From contig JAYPPR010000008.1 of the NCBI GenBank assembly GCA_038131595.1, positions 1,798,001 through 1,862,000 on the forward strand: DNA of 64,000 nucleotides, in the 5' to 3' direction. The notes beneath the pieces were generated by a model. That model saw only the letters and a list, made by a program, of their open reading frames with translations, was not told where the DNA came from and searched no databases. The stretch comes from UBA9926 sp038131595. Lineage in GTDB: Bacteria > Pseudomonadota > Gammaproteobacteria > Pseudomonadales > Azotimanducaceae. The translations under genes were made by a program, and so were the position numbers. Positions 17,072 through 25,404 of this stretch are shown here, piece by piece (the first letter of the stretch is position 1; each line of letters begins with the position of its first letter).

Positions 17072-18127
17072 ATGATTGAAAATGACCGCTTAATTGCTCC
17101 AGAGTCTCGAATTGAGGACCAAGGGCAAGACTGGGCGATTCGGCCAAAGACATTGTCTGAGTATGTTGGCCAGCCAGCCGTCGTTGAGCAGATGGGGCTC
17201 TTTATGGATGCGGCTAGAGCTAGGGGAGAGTCCCTTGATCATACGCTGATCTTCGGACCACCTGGGCTTGGAAAAACTACATTGGCAAATATTATTGCTG
17301 CCGAAATGTCTGCTGAAATTCGCTCGACCTCGGGTCCTGTCATTGAGAAGAAAGGCGATCTTGTTGCGACGCTGACGAACCTTTCGCCTGGGGATGTGCT
17401 CTTTATCGATGAGATCCATCGTCTTAGTCCTGCTGTGGAGGAGATTCTTTATCCCGCGATGGAGGATCATCAAGTCGATATAACGATTGGTGAAGGGCCA
17501 GCAGCACGGACGATAAAGTTGGATTTACCGCCTTTCACATTAGTGGGCGCAACAACAAGAACAGGACTACTCACGTCACCGCTTCGTGACCGTTTTGGAA
17601 TCGTTCAAAGATTAGAATTTTATGAAATTGAAGACCTGACTCGGATCGTCTTGCGGTCGGGCGAGCTGCTTGGCGTTGCCACCGAGGCCGAGGGTGCCCG
17701 TGAAATCGCCGCGCGAAGCCGAGGCACACCAAGAATTGCGAATCGTTTGCTGCGAAGGGTAAGAGATTATGCGGAGGTCAGGGCCAACGGCGTGATAGAC
17801 CGGCAGTGCGCTGATCAAGCGCTGAATTTGTTGAAAGTGGATAGCAGTGGCTTTGATTCGATGGATCGACGGTTACTGATGGCCTTGATTGATAAGTTTG
17901 CAGGCGGGCCTGTGGGAATTGATTCACTGTCCGCTGCCGTGGGCGAGGAACGAGATACGCTGGAAGACGTCTATGAGCCTTATTTGATTCAGCAAGGCTT
18001 CATCATGCGGACACCAAGAGGAAGGGTTGCGACCGATAGGGCGTATCAGCATTTTGGCCTAAAGAACAAATCAAAAGTAGCATCGGGCAGTGACGACTTA
18101 TTTTCTAGTTCCTCCGAAGCAGACTGA
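17072..18127 (+). CDS. ruvB: Holliday junction branch migration ATPase RuvB
   Basis: 351-residue AAA+ motor with Walker A GPPGLGKTT (62-70), Walker B LFIDEIHR (110-117), sensor 1 GATTRTG and arginine-finger region SPLRDRFG, then the winged-helix DNA-binding end RTPRGRVATDRAYQHFG. It drives branch migration with RuvA. In Pseudomonas and many relatives ybgC follows between ruvB and tolQ; here only 74 bases separate ruvB from tolQ and no ybgC is present. Confidence 0.98.
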   Translation: MIENDRLIAPESRIEDQGQDWAIRPKTLSEYVGQPAVVEQMGLFMDAARARGESLDHTLIFGPPGLGKTTLANIIAAEMSAEIRSTSGPVIEKKGDLVATLTNLSPGDVLFIDEIHRLSPAVEEILYPAMEDHQVDITIGEGPAARTIKLDLPPFTLVGATTRTGLLTSPLRDRFGIVQRLEFYEIEDLTRIVLRSGELLGVATEAEGAREIAARSRGTPRIANRLLRRVRDYAEVRANGVIDRQCADQALNLLKVDSSGFDSMDRRLLMALIDKFAGGPVGIDSLSAAVGEERDTLEDVYEPYLIQQGFIMRTPRGRVATDRAYQHFGLKNKSKVASGSDDLFSSSSEAD

Positions 18128-18201
18128 ATGAGCAAACGTGAATCGCCGCCAATAAGCGTGCAGAGAATCTGTGATAAGGGTGTAAAGAGTAGGAAGGGGT
18201 T

Positions 18202-18879
18202 ATGAACGAACAGTTGTCGATTCTTGAGCTGGTTAGCAATGCCACCATTGTCGTGCAATTAGTCATGGCGTTACTGGTCCTTGCCTCGGTAGTGTCGTGG
18301 ATACTCGTGTTTCAAAAAGCGTTTTTGCTAGCCTCGGTCCGCCGGATGGCTACGGCATTTGAGGATGATTTTTGGTCGGGTGAGGACCTCAGAGCACTCT
18401 TTGTAGAGCTCGATGAGGGTGAAACCGAAGTGATTGGGCTTGAGTCTATTTTTCATGCGGGATTCAAAGAATACACTCGCTCCTCGCAACTCTACGGGAC
18501 TCAAGCCGAGCGCATCATGCAGAACGTTCAGCGAGCGATGCGAGTGGCGATGGCAAGGGAGGAGGAGCGATTAGAGGCGGCGCTCCCTTTCCTGGCGACG
18601 GTGGGGTCCACGAGTCCTTATATCGGTCTATTCGGAACGGTCTGGGGGATTATGAATTCATTCCGCGGGCTTGCGATGGTGAATCAAGCAACATTGTCCG
18701 TGGTGGCGCCGGGCATCTCGGAGGCACTCATTGCTACCGCCATTGGCCTTTTCGCGGCGATACCCGCGGTCATTGCATACAATCGATTTTCCGCCCAAGT
18801 CGAGGTCATTATGAATCGGTTCGACACCTTCTCTGAGGAGTTCAGCGCGATTCTGAACCGGTCGATCAAAGAGGACTAA
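18202..18879 (+). CDS. tolQ: Tol-Pal system proton-channel subunit TolQ
   Basis: 225-residue inner-membrane protein of the MotA/TolQ/ExbB family, with an N-terminal helix at about 14-38 and two more between roughly 130 and 195 (LPFLATVGSTSPYIGLFGTVWGIM, then ISEALIATAIGLFAAIPAVIAYN). With TolR it forms the proton channel that energises TolA and helps outer-membrane constriction at division. Start at ATG 18202 with AAGGGG upstream. tolR follows after three bases. Confidence 0.97.
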   Translation: MNEQLSILELVSNATIVVQLVMALLVLASVVSWILVFQKAFLLASVRRMATAFEDDFWSGEDLRALFVELDEGETEVIGLESIFHAGFKEYTRSSQLYGTQAERIMQNVQRAMRVAMAREEERLEAALPFLATVGSTSPYIGLFGTVWGIMNSFRGLAMVNQATLSVVAPGISEALIATAIGLFAAIPAVIAYNRFSAQVEVIMNRFDTFSEEFSAILNRSIKED

Positions 18880-18882
18880 CCC

Positions 18883-19314
18883 ATGGCCAAGGTAGCTCGT
18901 CGAAAACCGATGTCCGAGATCAATGTCGTTCCCTACATTGACGTGATGTTGGTGCTTTTGGTGATTTTCATGGTGACCGCCCCGTTGATGACACAGGGGA
19001 TCAAAGTTGAGCTTCCAGCGGCTGATAGTGAAGCCATTGAGGTGAGTGATCCGGACGACTTTTTGGTTGTGAGTATCGATGCTGAGGGACGATATTTCCT
19101 TAACATCGGGGAGAAGGAAACAGCGATGTCGCTAGAAGCGATGGCGTTGCAGGCAGCGAAAGTCGTAGGCGCACAGCCCTCGATTAAGGTGCTGATCGAA
19201 GGAGATCAGGCCGTCACTTATGGGTATGTCATGTCTGCAATGGACCGCCTCAAAAATGCAGGGATTGAAGACGTAGGGCTGGTCACGCAACCGAGGTCGT
19301 CGGAGTCAATCTGA
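18883..19314 (+). CDS. tolR: Tol-Pal system protein TolR
   Basis: 143-residue ExbD/TolR protein: short cytoplasmic start, one transmembrane helix (YIDVMLVLLVIFMVTAPLMT) with the conserved channel aspartate in PYIDVML, and a periplasmic domain that binds peptidoglycan. The stop and the tolA ATG overlap (TGATG region at 19312-19316), so translation is coupled. Confidence 0.96.
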   Translation: MAKVARRKPMSEINVVPYIDVMLVLLVIFMVTAPLMTQGIKVELPAADSEAIEVSDPDDFLVVSIDAEGRYFLNIGEKETAMSLEAMALQAAKVVGAQPSIKVLIEGDQAVTYGYVMSAMDRLKNAGIEDVGLVTQPRSSESI

Positions 19315-20036
19315 TGCTTCGATCAGCTATTTTGCCGACGATTTTCGCGCTGGTTTTGCATGGAGCGGTGCTTGGATTGTTGCTTCACAATTGGGAGTCG
19401 CCGCCTCCCCAGGTCGCTTCTGTTGAGCCACTTTATATTGCGGCGAAGGTGGTCAATGTGGCGCCTAAACCTAAGCAGACAGCGAAGCCTAAACCTAAAC
19501 CGCCCGCGCAAGTCAGCGAAACCGTCTCGCAAGCGATACCGATTTCCGAGCCGCCCGCCACAGAACCTGAGTCAGATGAGCCCCCAGTCGCTGAATATTC
19601 CGAGGATTCAGTCGAGGCGTTGGTGGAAGTTGCGCGCGATGAGGACCCCCCAGATCCGGCCGTTGATCAGGCACTACTGGAGGCTGATTTGATGCGAGCC
19701 ATTGCTGCGGAGGAGGGTGCTCGCGCGGCTGTGACAGATGATGAGCGTGTGATGGCCTACATCGGTCAGATCCAGCGAGACATCGCCCAGAATTGGTCGA
19801 GGCCACCTAGCGCGAGGAATGGTATGGAAGCCATTCTTAAAGTGTTTTTAGTACCAACCGGTGAGGTGGTGGATGTGCAGATCGCGGAAAGCAGCGGGAA
19901 CACGGCTTTTGATCGGTCGGCATTAGTCGCGGTGGAGAAAGTGGATCGGTTTTCGGTGCCCGCTGATTCAGCATTATTCGAGCAAAGTTTCCGAGAGTTC
20001 ACGTTACTGTTTAGGCCCGAGGATCTGAGGCTTTAG
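19314..20036 (+). CDS. tolA: Tol-Pal system protein TolA (short form)
   Basis: 240 residues: a single N-terminal transmembrane helix (ILPTIFALVLHGAVLGLLLH), a Pro/Lys-rich stretch (PKPKQTAKPKPKPP) and a Glu/Pro-rich region, then a C-terminal TolA/TonB-like domain from about 145 (YIGQIQRDIAQNWSRPPSARNG...FDRSALVAVEKVDRFSVP). The protein spans the periplasm to link TolQR with TolB and Pal. It is well short of the 421-residue E. coli TolA because the long Ala/Lys helical domain is missing. Confidence 0.93.
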   Translation: MLRSAILPTIFALVLHGAVLGLLLHNWESPPPQVASVEPLYIAAKVVNVAPKPKQTAKPKPKPPAQVSETVSQAIPISEPPATEPESDEPPVAEYSEDSVEALVEVARDEDPPDPAVDQALLEADLMRAIAAEEGARAAVTDDERVMAYIGQIQRDIAQNWSRPPSARNGMEAILKVFLVPTGEVVDVQIAESSGNTAFDRSALVAVEKVDRFSVPADSALFEQSFREFTLLFRPEDLRL

Positions 20037-20052
20037 GCAGAGGGAGATGGAT

Positions 20053-21423
20053 ATGGTGATGAAGCGACGCTTACAGACGGTTATCGGGTTTTGGCTTGCA
20101 GCGCTATCCGTTTTTTCAAAAGCGGAATTGCAGATTGAAATCACCCAAGGCGCGGATAACGCGGTGATGGTTGCGGTGGTCCCCTTCGATTGGAGAGGGC
20201 GGGGTGCATTACCTGAGGACATCGCAGAGATCGTAACCCAAGACCTAGGGTTCAGTGGCCGGTTCAAGACTTTACCGGTGAGCTCGATGCTATCGTTGCC
20301 CAACGAGGCGGCTGAAGTCTTCGTGCGCGACTGGCGTCTCTTAGATGTTGAGTATCTCGTGCTCGGAAGAATAGAGGAATCAGGGCCTGACCTCGCCGTT
20401 TCTTACGATCTATACAACGTCTACAAGGGGGAAGTTGAGCAATCAGAGACGATCGTTGGCGCCGATCTAGTGCTGAGGGATATGGCGCACTATATCAGCG
20501 ATGCGGTATTCGAGGCGCTCACAGGAATCAGTGGCGCTTTCGCCTCCGAAATCCTTTACATCACGGTCACTGGGCAAGCACCAGAGAGAATTTATAGGTT
20601 GAATGTGGCGGATGCTGACGGTCAGCGGGTTCGTACTGTTTTGCAATCTCGCGAGCCAATTCTTTCGGCGACCTGGGCGCCGGACGGTGATCGAGTTGCT
20701 TACGTGTCGTTCGAGAGAGACAGCCGGCCGGCTATTTATGTTCACAACTTGGTGACAAGGACTCGGCAGCAAGTGACGAATTTCCCTGGTTTAAATGGCG
20801 CTCCTGCTTTTTCACCGGATGGACAAAAATTGGCGATGGTGTTGTCCAAGGACGGAAATCCTGAAATTTATGTGCTTGATCTAGAGGCAAGCCCAAGACG
20901 ACTGCGTCGGTTAACCAGGCATTACGGGATTGATACCGAGCCCTCCTGGAGTGCAGATGGTCAGTCTATTATTTTTACCTCGAACAGAGGCGGGCAGCCT
21001 CAGATTTATTCGGTTCGGTTGAGTGACCTAGAAGTGGAACGCCTCACCTTTGAGGGAGATTACAACGCCCGAGCGAGTCTGACGCGCGATGGCAATGGGC
21101 TTGTGATGGTGCACCGTCGCAACGATATATTTCACATTGGTTATATGGATTTAGAGCGAGGCCGGTTGACGGTGTTAACCGAAACCGCGCTAGATGAATC
21201 GCCCAGCATCGCGCCGAACGATAGTACGTTGATTTACGCAACGATGGTGGACGGGCAAGGTATTCTCGCCGGGGTTTCGATGGATGGGAGCGTAAAATTT
21301 AACCTACCTGCTCGTGAAGGGGATGTGAGAGAGCCCTCATGGTCCCCGATGAAGAAAAAGAAATTTGTTGCGACTGAAGTCAGTACTCAGGTTGACCAGG
21401 AGGATAGTTCCTTGGCGCCCTAG
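20053..21423 (+). CDS. tolB: Tol-Pal system beta-propeller protein TolB
   Basis: Periplasmic protein with a signal peptide (RRLQTVIGFWLAALSVFSKA), an N-terminal alpha/beta domain and a six-bladed propeller made of WD40-like repeats (TWAPDGDRVAYVSFE, AFSPDGQKLAMVLSKDG, SWSADGQSIIFTSNRGG, and so on). It binds Pal and TolA. Three in-frame ATGs cluster at 20047, 20053 and 20059; AGGGAG ends directly before the first, so 20053 has the best spacing. The protein (about 456 residues) is some 25 longer than usual, the extra being a polar C-terminal tail. Confidence 0.96.
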   Translation: MVMKRRLQTVIGFWLAALSVFSKAELQIEITQGADNAVMVAVVPFDWRGRGALPEDIAEIVTQDLGFSGRFKTLPVSSMLSLPNEAAEVFVRDWRLLDVEYLVLGRIEESGPDLAVSYDLYNVYKGEVEQSETIVGADLVLRDMAHYISDAVFEALTGISGAFASEILYITVTGQAPERIYRLNVADADGQRVRTVLQSREPILSATWAPDGDRVAYVSFERDSRPAIYVHNLVTRTRQQVTNFPGLNGAPAFSPDGQKLAMVLSKDGNPEIYVLDLEASPRRLRRLTRHYGIDTEPSWSADGQSIIFTSNRGGQPQIYSVRLSDLEVERLTFEGDYNARASLTRDGNGLVMVHRRNDIFHIGYMDLERGRLTVLTETALDESPSIAPNDSTLIYATMVDGQGILAGVSMDGSVKFNLPAREGDVREPSWSPMKKKKFVATEVSTQVDQEDSSLAP

Positions 21424-21670
21424 GGTGGTCTCGTAGCGCTGACTTGCCCAGGCGTTATTAGTACAGTTGTTAATAAAGTTATTAGTAAAAAAGGACGCTT
21501 AATTGGAATAAAACCCGTTTTGAGAGATGGCATTCGATGCAGTCGTATGCTCAAATACGGGTTTGTTGGGGAAAAGCTGACATCTCAAAGCCGCCAACGG
21601 AGCGTAGGGCAGCCATCGCGGGAAAACGCAACACTTCGCGAGAAGAGAGATCAATAATAGGAGTATTACC

Positions 21671-22231
21671 ATGACATCCTTCAATAGAAACTTAGGTTTT
21701 ATTTCGGCAGCATTGCTGGTGTTTCTGGCGGGCTGTGCAAGTTCAGGGGGCGTTGAAGAGGCTCCTGAAGTAGAAGCGCCTGAAACCTCTGCTGAGGTCC
21801 AAGAGGTCGTTGTAGAAGAAGCAGAACCAATTCGGCCTATGGTAAGCCGAGGCAAGATCGTCATCCCCATCGACGAGATGGATGCTGGTGCAGGTTCGAT
21901 GACGCTTCAAGGCGTTTTCTATTTTGACTTTGATCAAGCGATCGTCCGTCGAGATGCACATCGAGAGCTAGATCAACACGCGAGTGTGCTGGCTGAGAAT
22001 CCTGGTTTACGGGTTCGCCTAGAAGGGCACGCCGATGAGCGCGGAACTCGGGAATACAACTTGGCATTAGGCGAGCGCCGGGCAAATGCGGTTCGAGCTT
22101 ATCTCCTGGCCCAGGGTGCCTCCAGAAGTCAAATCGAGGTCGTCAGTTATGGTGAAGAGAAGCCGGCAGACGGTGGGCATGACGAGAGCGCCTGGCGGCA
22201 GAATCGTCGAGTGGAGGTGGTCTACCGCTAA
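21671..22231 (+). CDS. pal: Peptidoglycan-associated lipoprotein Pal
   Basis: 186-residue outer-membrane lipoprotein: signal with lipobox FLAGC (Cys22), an acidic Glu/Val/Pro linker, then an OmpA-like peptidoglycan-binding domain (YFDFDQAIVRRDAHRELDQHA, GHADERGTREYNLALGERRA). It anchors the outer membrane to the wall and binds TolB. The gap of 248 bases after tolB and a strong AGGAG site suggest an extra promoter for this abundant protein. A perfect intrinsic terminator lies 160 bases after the stop. Confidence 0.97.
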   Translation: MTSFNRNLGFISAALLVFLAGCASSGGVEEAPEVEAPETSAEVQEVVVEEAEPIRPMVSRGKIVIPIDEMDAGAGSMTLQGVFYFDFDQAIVRRDAHRELDQHASVLAENPGLRVRLEGHADERGTREYNLALGERRANAVRAYLLAQGASRSQIEVVSYGEEKPADGGHDESAWRQNRRVEVVYR

Positions 22232-22330
22232 CCTTGGCCCACACTCAGTGATGAGGTAAGGGCGCGACGCCTAGAGCCACCCACTTCCCCACTTTGTCGA
22301 GGGTTGGGTTAGAGCAACTGAGTGAGAGCT

Positions 22331-22386
22331 GTTGTAAAAGAGCCGTTATAAAAGAGCCGTTATAAAAGAGCAGTTGCAGAATAGAA
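22331..22386. repeat. Intergenic tandem repeat array C (14-bp unit) after pal
   Basis: Four 14-base units at 22331, 22345, 22359 and 22373, consensus GTTATAAAAGAGCC, ending seven bases before the pal terminator stem. The ATAAAAGAGCC core is one base longer than ATAAAGAGCC of array E. It lies inside the 3' untranslated part of the pal transcript. Confidence 0.82.
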
Positions 22387-22392
22387 GTCATT

Positions 22393-22419
22393 AAAGGTCT
22401 CGGTAGAGACCTTTTTTGT
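22393..22419 (+). terminator. Intrinsic terminator after pal
   Basis: AAAGGTCTC-GGTA-GAGACCTTT, a perfect nine-base-pair stem with a tetraloop, followed by TTT for a six-T run (22412-22417). It separates tolQRAB-pal from cpoB, which therefore needs its own promoter in 22420-22555. Confidence 0.92.
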
Positions 22420-22566
22420 TTCTGGGGGCTGCCATTGTGTCGCATGCCACTCCGCCTTTTTTCGTATAAGGCTGCCCTCTACTGCGCTAACATAAGTCAG
22501 CCAGCGAGCACTCGCTGTTTACCACGTGCAAAAATAGCAATTCTGATGGCATAACGGAGGTCTTTG

Positions 22567-23361
22567 GTGATACCTATTCGATGTAAAACGGTAGCGGTTC
22601 TTTGTTTGATGGGTTGCTGGACGATCGCTCAGGCGGAGAGCCAGTCGCCCATCATCGTCGAGTCATTGGATGCTGAAATCCCTGTTGTAACGGAAACGCC
22701 GCAGGAGCAGATACTGGAAGAGGCTGCTTCAAAGCCAAGATCAGGCAGTGAAATCCAATATCAGATGCAAATTTTGCAAGAAGAGGTGATGACACTTCGC
22801 GGTCTTGTGGAGCAACTAAGCTATGAAATTCAGCGACACAAAGGTATTCAAGACGATCGCTATCTAGAGCTAGACCGCCGTCTACAGAACTTGGGTACAG
22901 CGCCAGCGACCGCCTCCACTGACCAAACCATCGACAATGAGCCAGCAGTAGATGAGGAGATTGCCGCTCAGGATCAATCTGAGCAGTCGCTTTATGATGC
23001 GGGCCTTGCATCCATCAAAGCGAGACAGTTTGAAGATGCGATTGACCAGCTAAAACGACTGATCGAGCAATATCCCGATGGGGAATTCACAGCGAATGCT
23101 TATTATTGGATTGGTGAAGTCCATGCAGCCATGCCTCAACCCGATTACGAGCAGGCAAGGCAAGCGCTGGTGCAAGTCATTGATGGATTCCCAGGCAATA
23201 ACAAAGTACCCGACGCTTCTTTTAAGCTGGGCAAGGTGTATCACTTAATGGGCGATTGCAGCAGGGCCAAAGCGTTTCTGCAGCAAGTTGCAACCAGCTA
23301 TGCATCGAAGTCCGCCGGGCAATTGGCCGAGCGCTATCTCGCCAATCAAATCGACTGTTGA
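22567..23361 (+). CDS. cpoB: Cell division coordinator CpoB (YbgF)
   Basis: Periplasmic protein of 264 residues: signal peptide ending near AQA-ES, a coiled-coil trimerisation segment at about 55-100 (YQMQILQEEVMTLRGLVEQL), a Glu/Gln/Ala linker, and a C-terminal TPR domain (YDAGLASIKARQFEDAIDQL, YWIGEVHAAMPQPDYEQARQAL, PDASFKLGKVYHLMGDC). CpoB links PBP1b activity to Tol-driven constriction. GTG 22567 is chosen because GGAGG at 22556-22560 is then six bases away. Confidence 0.93.
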   Translation: MIPIRCKTVAVLCLMGCWTIAQAESQSPIIVESLDAEIPVVTETPQEQILEEAASKPRSGSEIQYQMQILQEEVMTLRGLVEQLSYEIQRHKGIQDDRYLELDRRLQNLGTAPATASTDQTIDNEPAVDEEIAAQDQSEQSLYDAGLASIKARQFEDAIDQLKRLIEQYPDGEFTANAYYWIGEVHAAMPQPDYEQARQALVQVIDGFPGNNKVPDASFKLGKVYHLMGDCSRAKAFLQQVATSYASKSAGQLAERYLANQIDC

Positions 23362-23379
23362 CGCCAGTTCCGTATCACC

Positions 23380-24027
23380 ATGGATGTAACACTTCGGATC
23401 ACGGAGGTCTTTTGCTCGCTTCAGGGAGAGGCGCGTACTGTTGGTCGGCCGACTACTTTTATTCGGCTGACTGGGTGCCCTTTGCGCTGTCACTATTGTG
23501 ATACGGCATACGCATTCTCAGGCGGCGAGCTACTCACCCTCTCTGAGATATTGGATCGGGTTCATCAATTTGGGGTTCCTCATGTCACGGTGACGGGGGG
23601 TGAGCCGCTCGCTCAGGTTGAGGCGCGTCCACTCATGGAGTCATTGGTCAAGGCTGGTTTCAACGTATCGCTTGAAACGAGTGGAGCGCTTTCGATCGCA
23701 GACATCGACCCAAACGTTTCTATAGTGATGGATCTTAAGACCCCAGGGTCAGGGGAAAGTCATCGTAATCTGATGGACAATGTCTCGCTGCTGAAGACAT
23801 CTGACCAAGTCAAATTCGTGATTACTAGCAGGGAGGATTACGAGTGGGCGCGATTCCAGGTCGATCAATTCGGTTTGGATCGACGAGTGGATGACGTCTT
23901 GTTCTCGCCCAGCTTTGAGGAGGTAGAACCGACGGTGCTCGCAGCTTGGATTCTTGAAGACCGATTACCGGTGCGAATGCAGCTGCAACTACACAAAATT
24001 CTTTGGGGAGATAAACCAGGTGTCTAA
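23380..24027 (+). CDS. queE: 7-carboxy-7-deazaguanine synthase QueE
   Basis: Radical-SAM enzyme of 215 residues that contracts 6-carboxytetrahydropterin to 7-carboxy-7-deazaguanine in queuosine/preQ0 synthesis. The 4Fe-4S cysteines sit in GCPLRCHYC (Cys33, 37, 40), with the family's F.SLQGEARTVGRPTTFIRL before them and a GGEPL motif after. The gene overlaps queC by a few bases if queC starts at the GTG at 24020. Confidence 0.95.
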   Translation: MDVTLRITEVFCSLQGEARTVGRPTTFIRLTGCPLRCHYCDTAYAFSGGELLTLSEILDRVHQFGVPHVTVTGGEPLAQVEARPLMESLVKAGFNVSLETSGALSIADIDPNVSIVMDLKTPGSGESHRNLMDNVSLLKTSDQVKFVITSREDYEWARFQVDQFGLDRRVDDVLFSPSFEEVEPTVLAAWILEDRLPVRMQLQLHKILWGDKPGV

Positions 24028-24724
24028 CCAGATGACCGAGGGGTCTAACAAGAAGGCCATTATCCTACTCTCGGGTGGGCTGGATTCAGCCACGGTGCTA
24101 GCGCATGCCGTTTCGGAGGGTTTTCAGTGTCACTGTTTGAGTTTTGATTATGGGCAGTCCCATCAAACTGAGTTGGCTCACGCAAGAATTATGGCGGACG
24201 CTCTCGGCGCGGCGTCACATCGCACAGCGCACTTGGATCTAGCCGTCTTCGGTGGGTCAGCGTTAACGGATGAGACCATCGACGTTCCTGATGCAGATCT
24301 GGGTAATGAGCAGATTCCTGTCACCTACGTTCCAGCAAGAAATACGGTCTTCCTCGCTTATGCGCTCGCGTGGGGCGAGGTGTTACCAGCCTACGACTTA
24401 TTCATTGGTGTGAATGCTGTCGACTATTCGGGGTATCCAGATTGTCGACCAGCTTTTATTGAAGCCTTCGAACGGATGGCGAATCAGGCCACCAAAGCTG
24501 GTGTTGAATCCCAAGCTTTTCAAATCCATGCGCCGCTTTTGCATCTCACAAAAGGCGAGATCATTCAGAAGGGAGTCAAATTAGGGGTCAACTACGAAGA
24601 CACGGTGTCGTGCTATCGATTAACCGATGCCGGCGAGGCTTGCGGTCGTTGCGATGCGTGTGTGTTACGTAAAGACGGCTTCATTGAAGCGGGCATCCCT
24701 GATCCAACGCGTTATGTGAGGTAA
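24020..24724 (+). CDS. queC: 7-cyano-7-deazaguanine synthase QueC
   Basis: PP-loop ATPase that turns 7-carboxy-7-deazaguanine into preQ0. The N-terminal pyrophosphate loop ILLSGGLDSATVL, the segment YVPARNTVFL, and the four zinc cysteines at the end (SCYRLTDAGEACGRCDAC) are all present. GTG 24020 has GGGGAG at a good distance; ATG 24032 (MTEGSNKKAI) is an alternative. It forms a pair with queE and is followed by a dedA gene after one base. Confidence 0.95.
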   Translation: MSNQMTEGSNKKAIILLSGGLDSATVLAHAVSEGFQCHCLSFDYGQSHQTELAHARIMADALGAASHRTAHLDLAVFGGSALTDETIDVPDADLGNEQIPVTYVPARNTVFLAYALAWGEVLPAYDLFIGVNAVDYSGYPDCRPAFIEAFERMANQATKAGVESQAFQIHAPLLHLTKGEIIQKGVKLGVNYEDTVSCYRLTDAGEACGRCDACVLRKDGFIEAGIPDPTRYVR

Positions 24725-24725
24725 T

Positions 24726-25232
24726 ATGTCGCTCGCCTCGTTGACTGACTTCTTGTCGACCAACCCACAACTGGGCTTGGTGATGATTGTTGGTCTGGGT
24801 TTCATCGAGGCGTGTCCGGGCATCGGACTTTTTGTTTCTGGCGTTATTCTGTTTGGCGTCGCAAGCTTTCTCTTTGTCGAGAATCTTTATTCGATCGTTC
24901 AGATCGTTCCTTGTGCGATGCTAGGAGGGTTTCTCGCTGATCAGTTCGGGTATTGGATGGGGCGGAGACTCGGTCCAAGTTTCAAAGAGTCCGCGATGAT
25001 GCGTCCTCATGCCAATCGATTGGATCGCGCCGAGAGGTTCATTCGGAGGTTCGGCCCATTCGCTGCGGTCGGCGGGCGGTTTCTCACGATGATTCGAAGT
25101 GTTGTGCCACTTTTATTGGGTATGGCAGGGCTCAGCTGGCCTCGCTACTTGCTCTGGGATGTAATCGCAGTGTCTGTCTGGGGGCTAGGCTTTGTGCTGT
25201 TATTGGGTGGCGTAGGCCAGCTGTTTGGCTAA
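24726..25232 (+). CDS. DedA family inner membrane protein
   Basis: 168-residue membrane protein of the DedA/VTT family with four to five hydrophobic helices and the two signatures of the family: GGFLADQFGYWMGRRLG (helix-reentrant segment with conserved Gly-Arg) and GRFLTMIRSVVPLLLGMAGL. Members move undecaprenyl phosphate or other lipids across the membrane and affect proton-motive force. Starts one base after queC. Directly downstream is an inverted repeat TTCTCGC/GCGAGAA, then the convergent tRNA-Lys. Confidence 0.85.
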   Translation: MSLASLTDFLSTNPQLGLVMIVGLGFIEACPGIGLFVSGVILFGVASFLFVENLYSIVQIVPCAMLGGFLADQFGYWMGRRLGPSFKESAMMRPHANRLDRAERFIRRFGPFAAVGGRFLTMIRSVVPLLLGMAGLSWPRYLLWDVIAVSVWGLGFVLLLGGVGQLFG

Positions 25233-25293
25233 CGTTAACCAGCTTCTCGCCGAATGCGAGAAAAAAGAAGGGGCGAAGGGGTGAACGAGAAAA

Positions 25294-25369
25294 TGGTGGG
25301 CCGTGCTGGATTCGAACCAGCGACCAATTGGTTAAAAGCCAACTGCTCTACCAGCTGAGCTAACGGCCC
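25294..25369 (-). tRNA. tRNA-Lys (anticodon UUU)
   Basis: On the minus strand a complete 76-base cloverleaf: acceptor GGGCCGT pairing with ACGGCCC, D-arm TAGCTCAGCTGGTAGAGCA, anticodon stem around CTTTTAA with anticodon TTT, T-arm with GGTTCGAATCC, and an encoded CCA end at 25294-25296. tRNA-Lys at this position after queC is also the order in Pseudomonas. Confidence 0.97.
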
Positions 25370-25404
25370 CGAGAACGCGAATCATACCGGTTCGATGCCA
25401 AAAC

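Noticed and set aside
25244..25262. Inverted repeat TTCTCGC/GCGAGAA after dedA as a terminator
   Set aside because: The stem is followed by A residues on the plus strand and preceded by T residues on the minus strand, so neither direction has stem then T-run.
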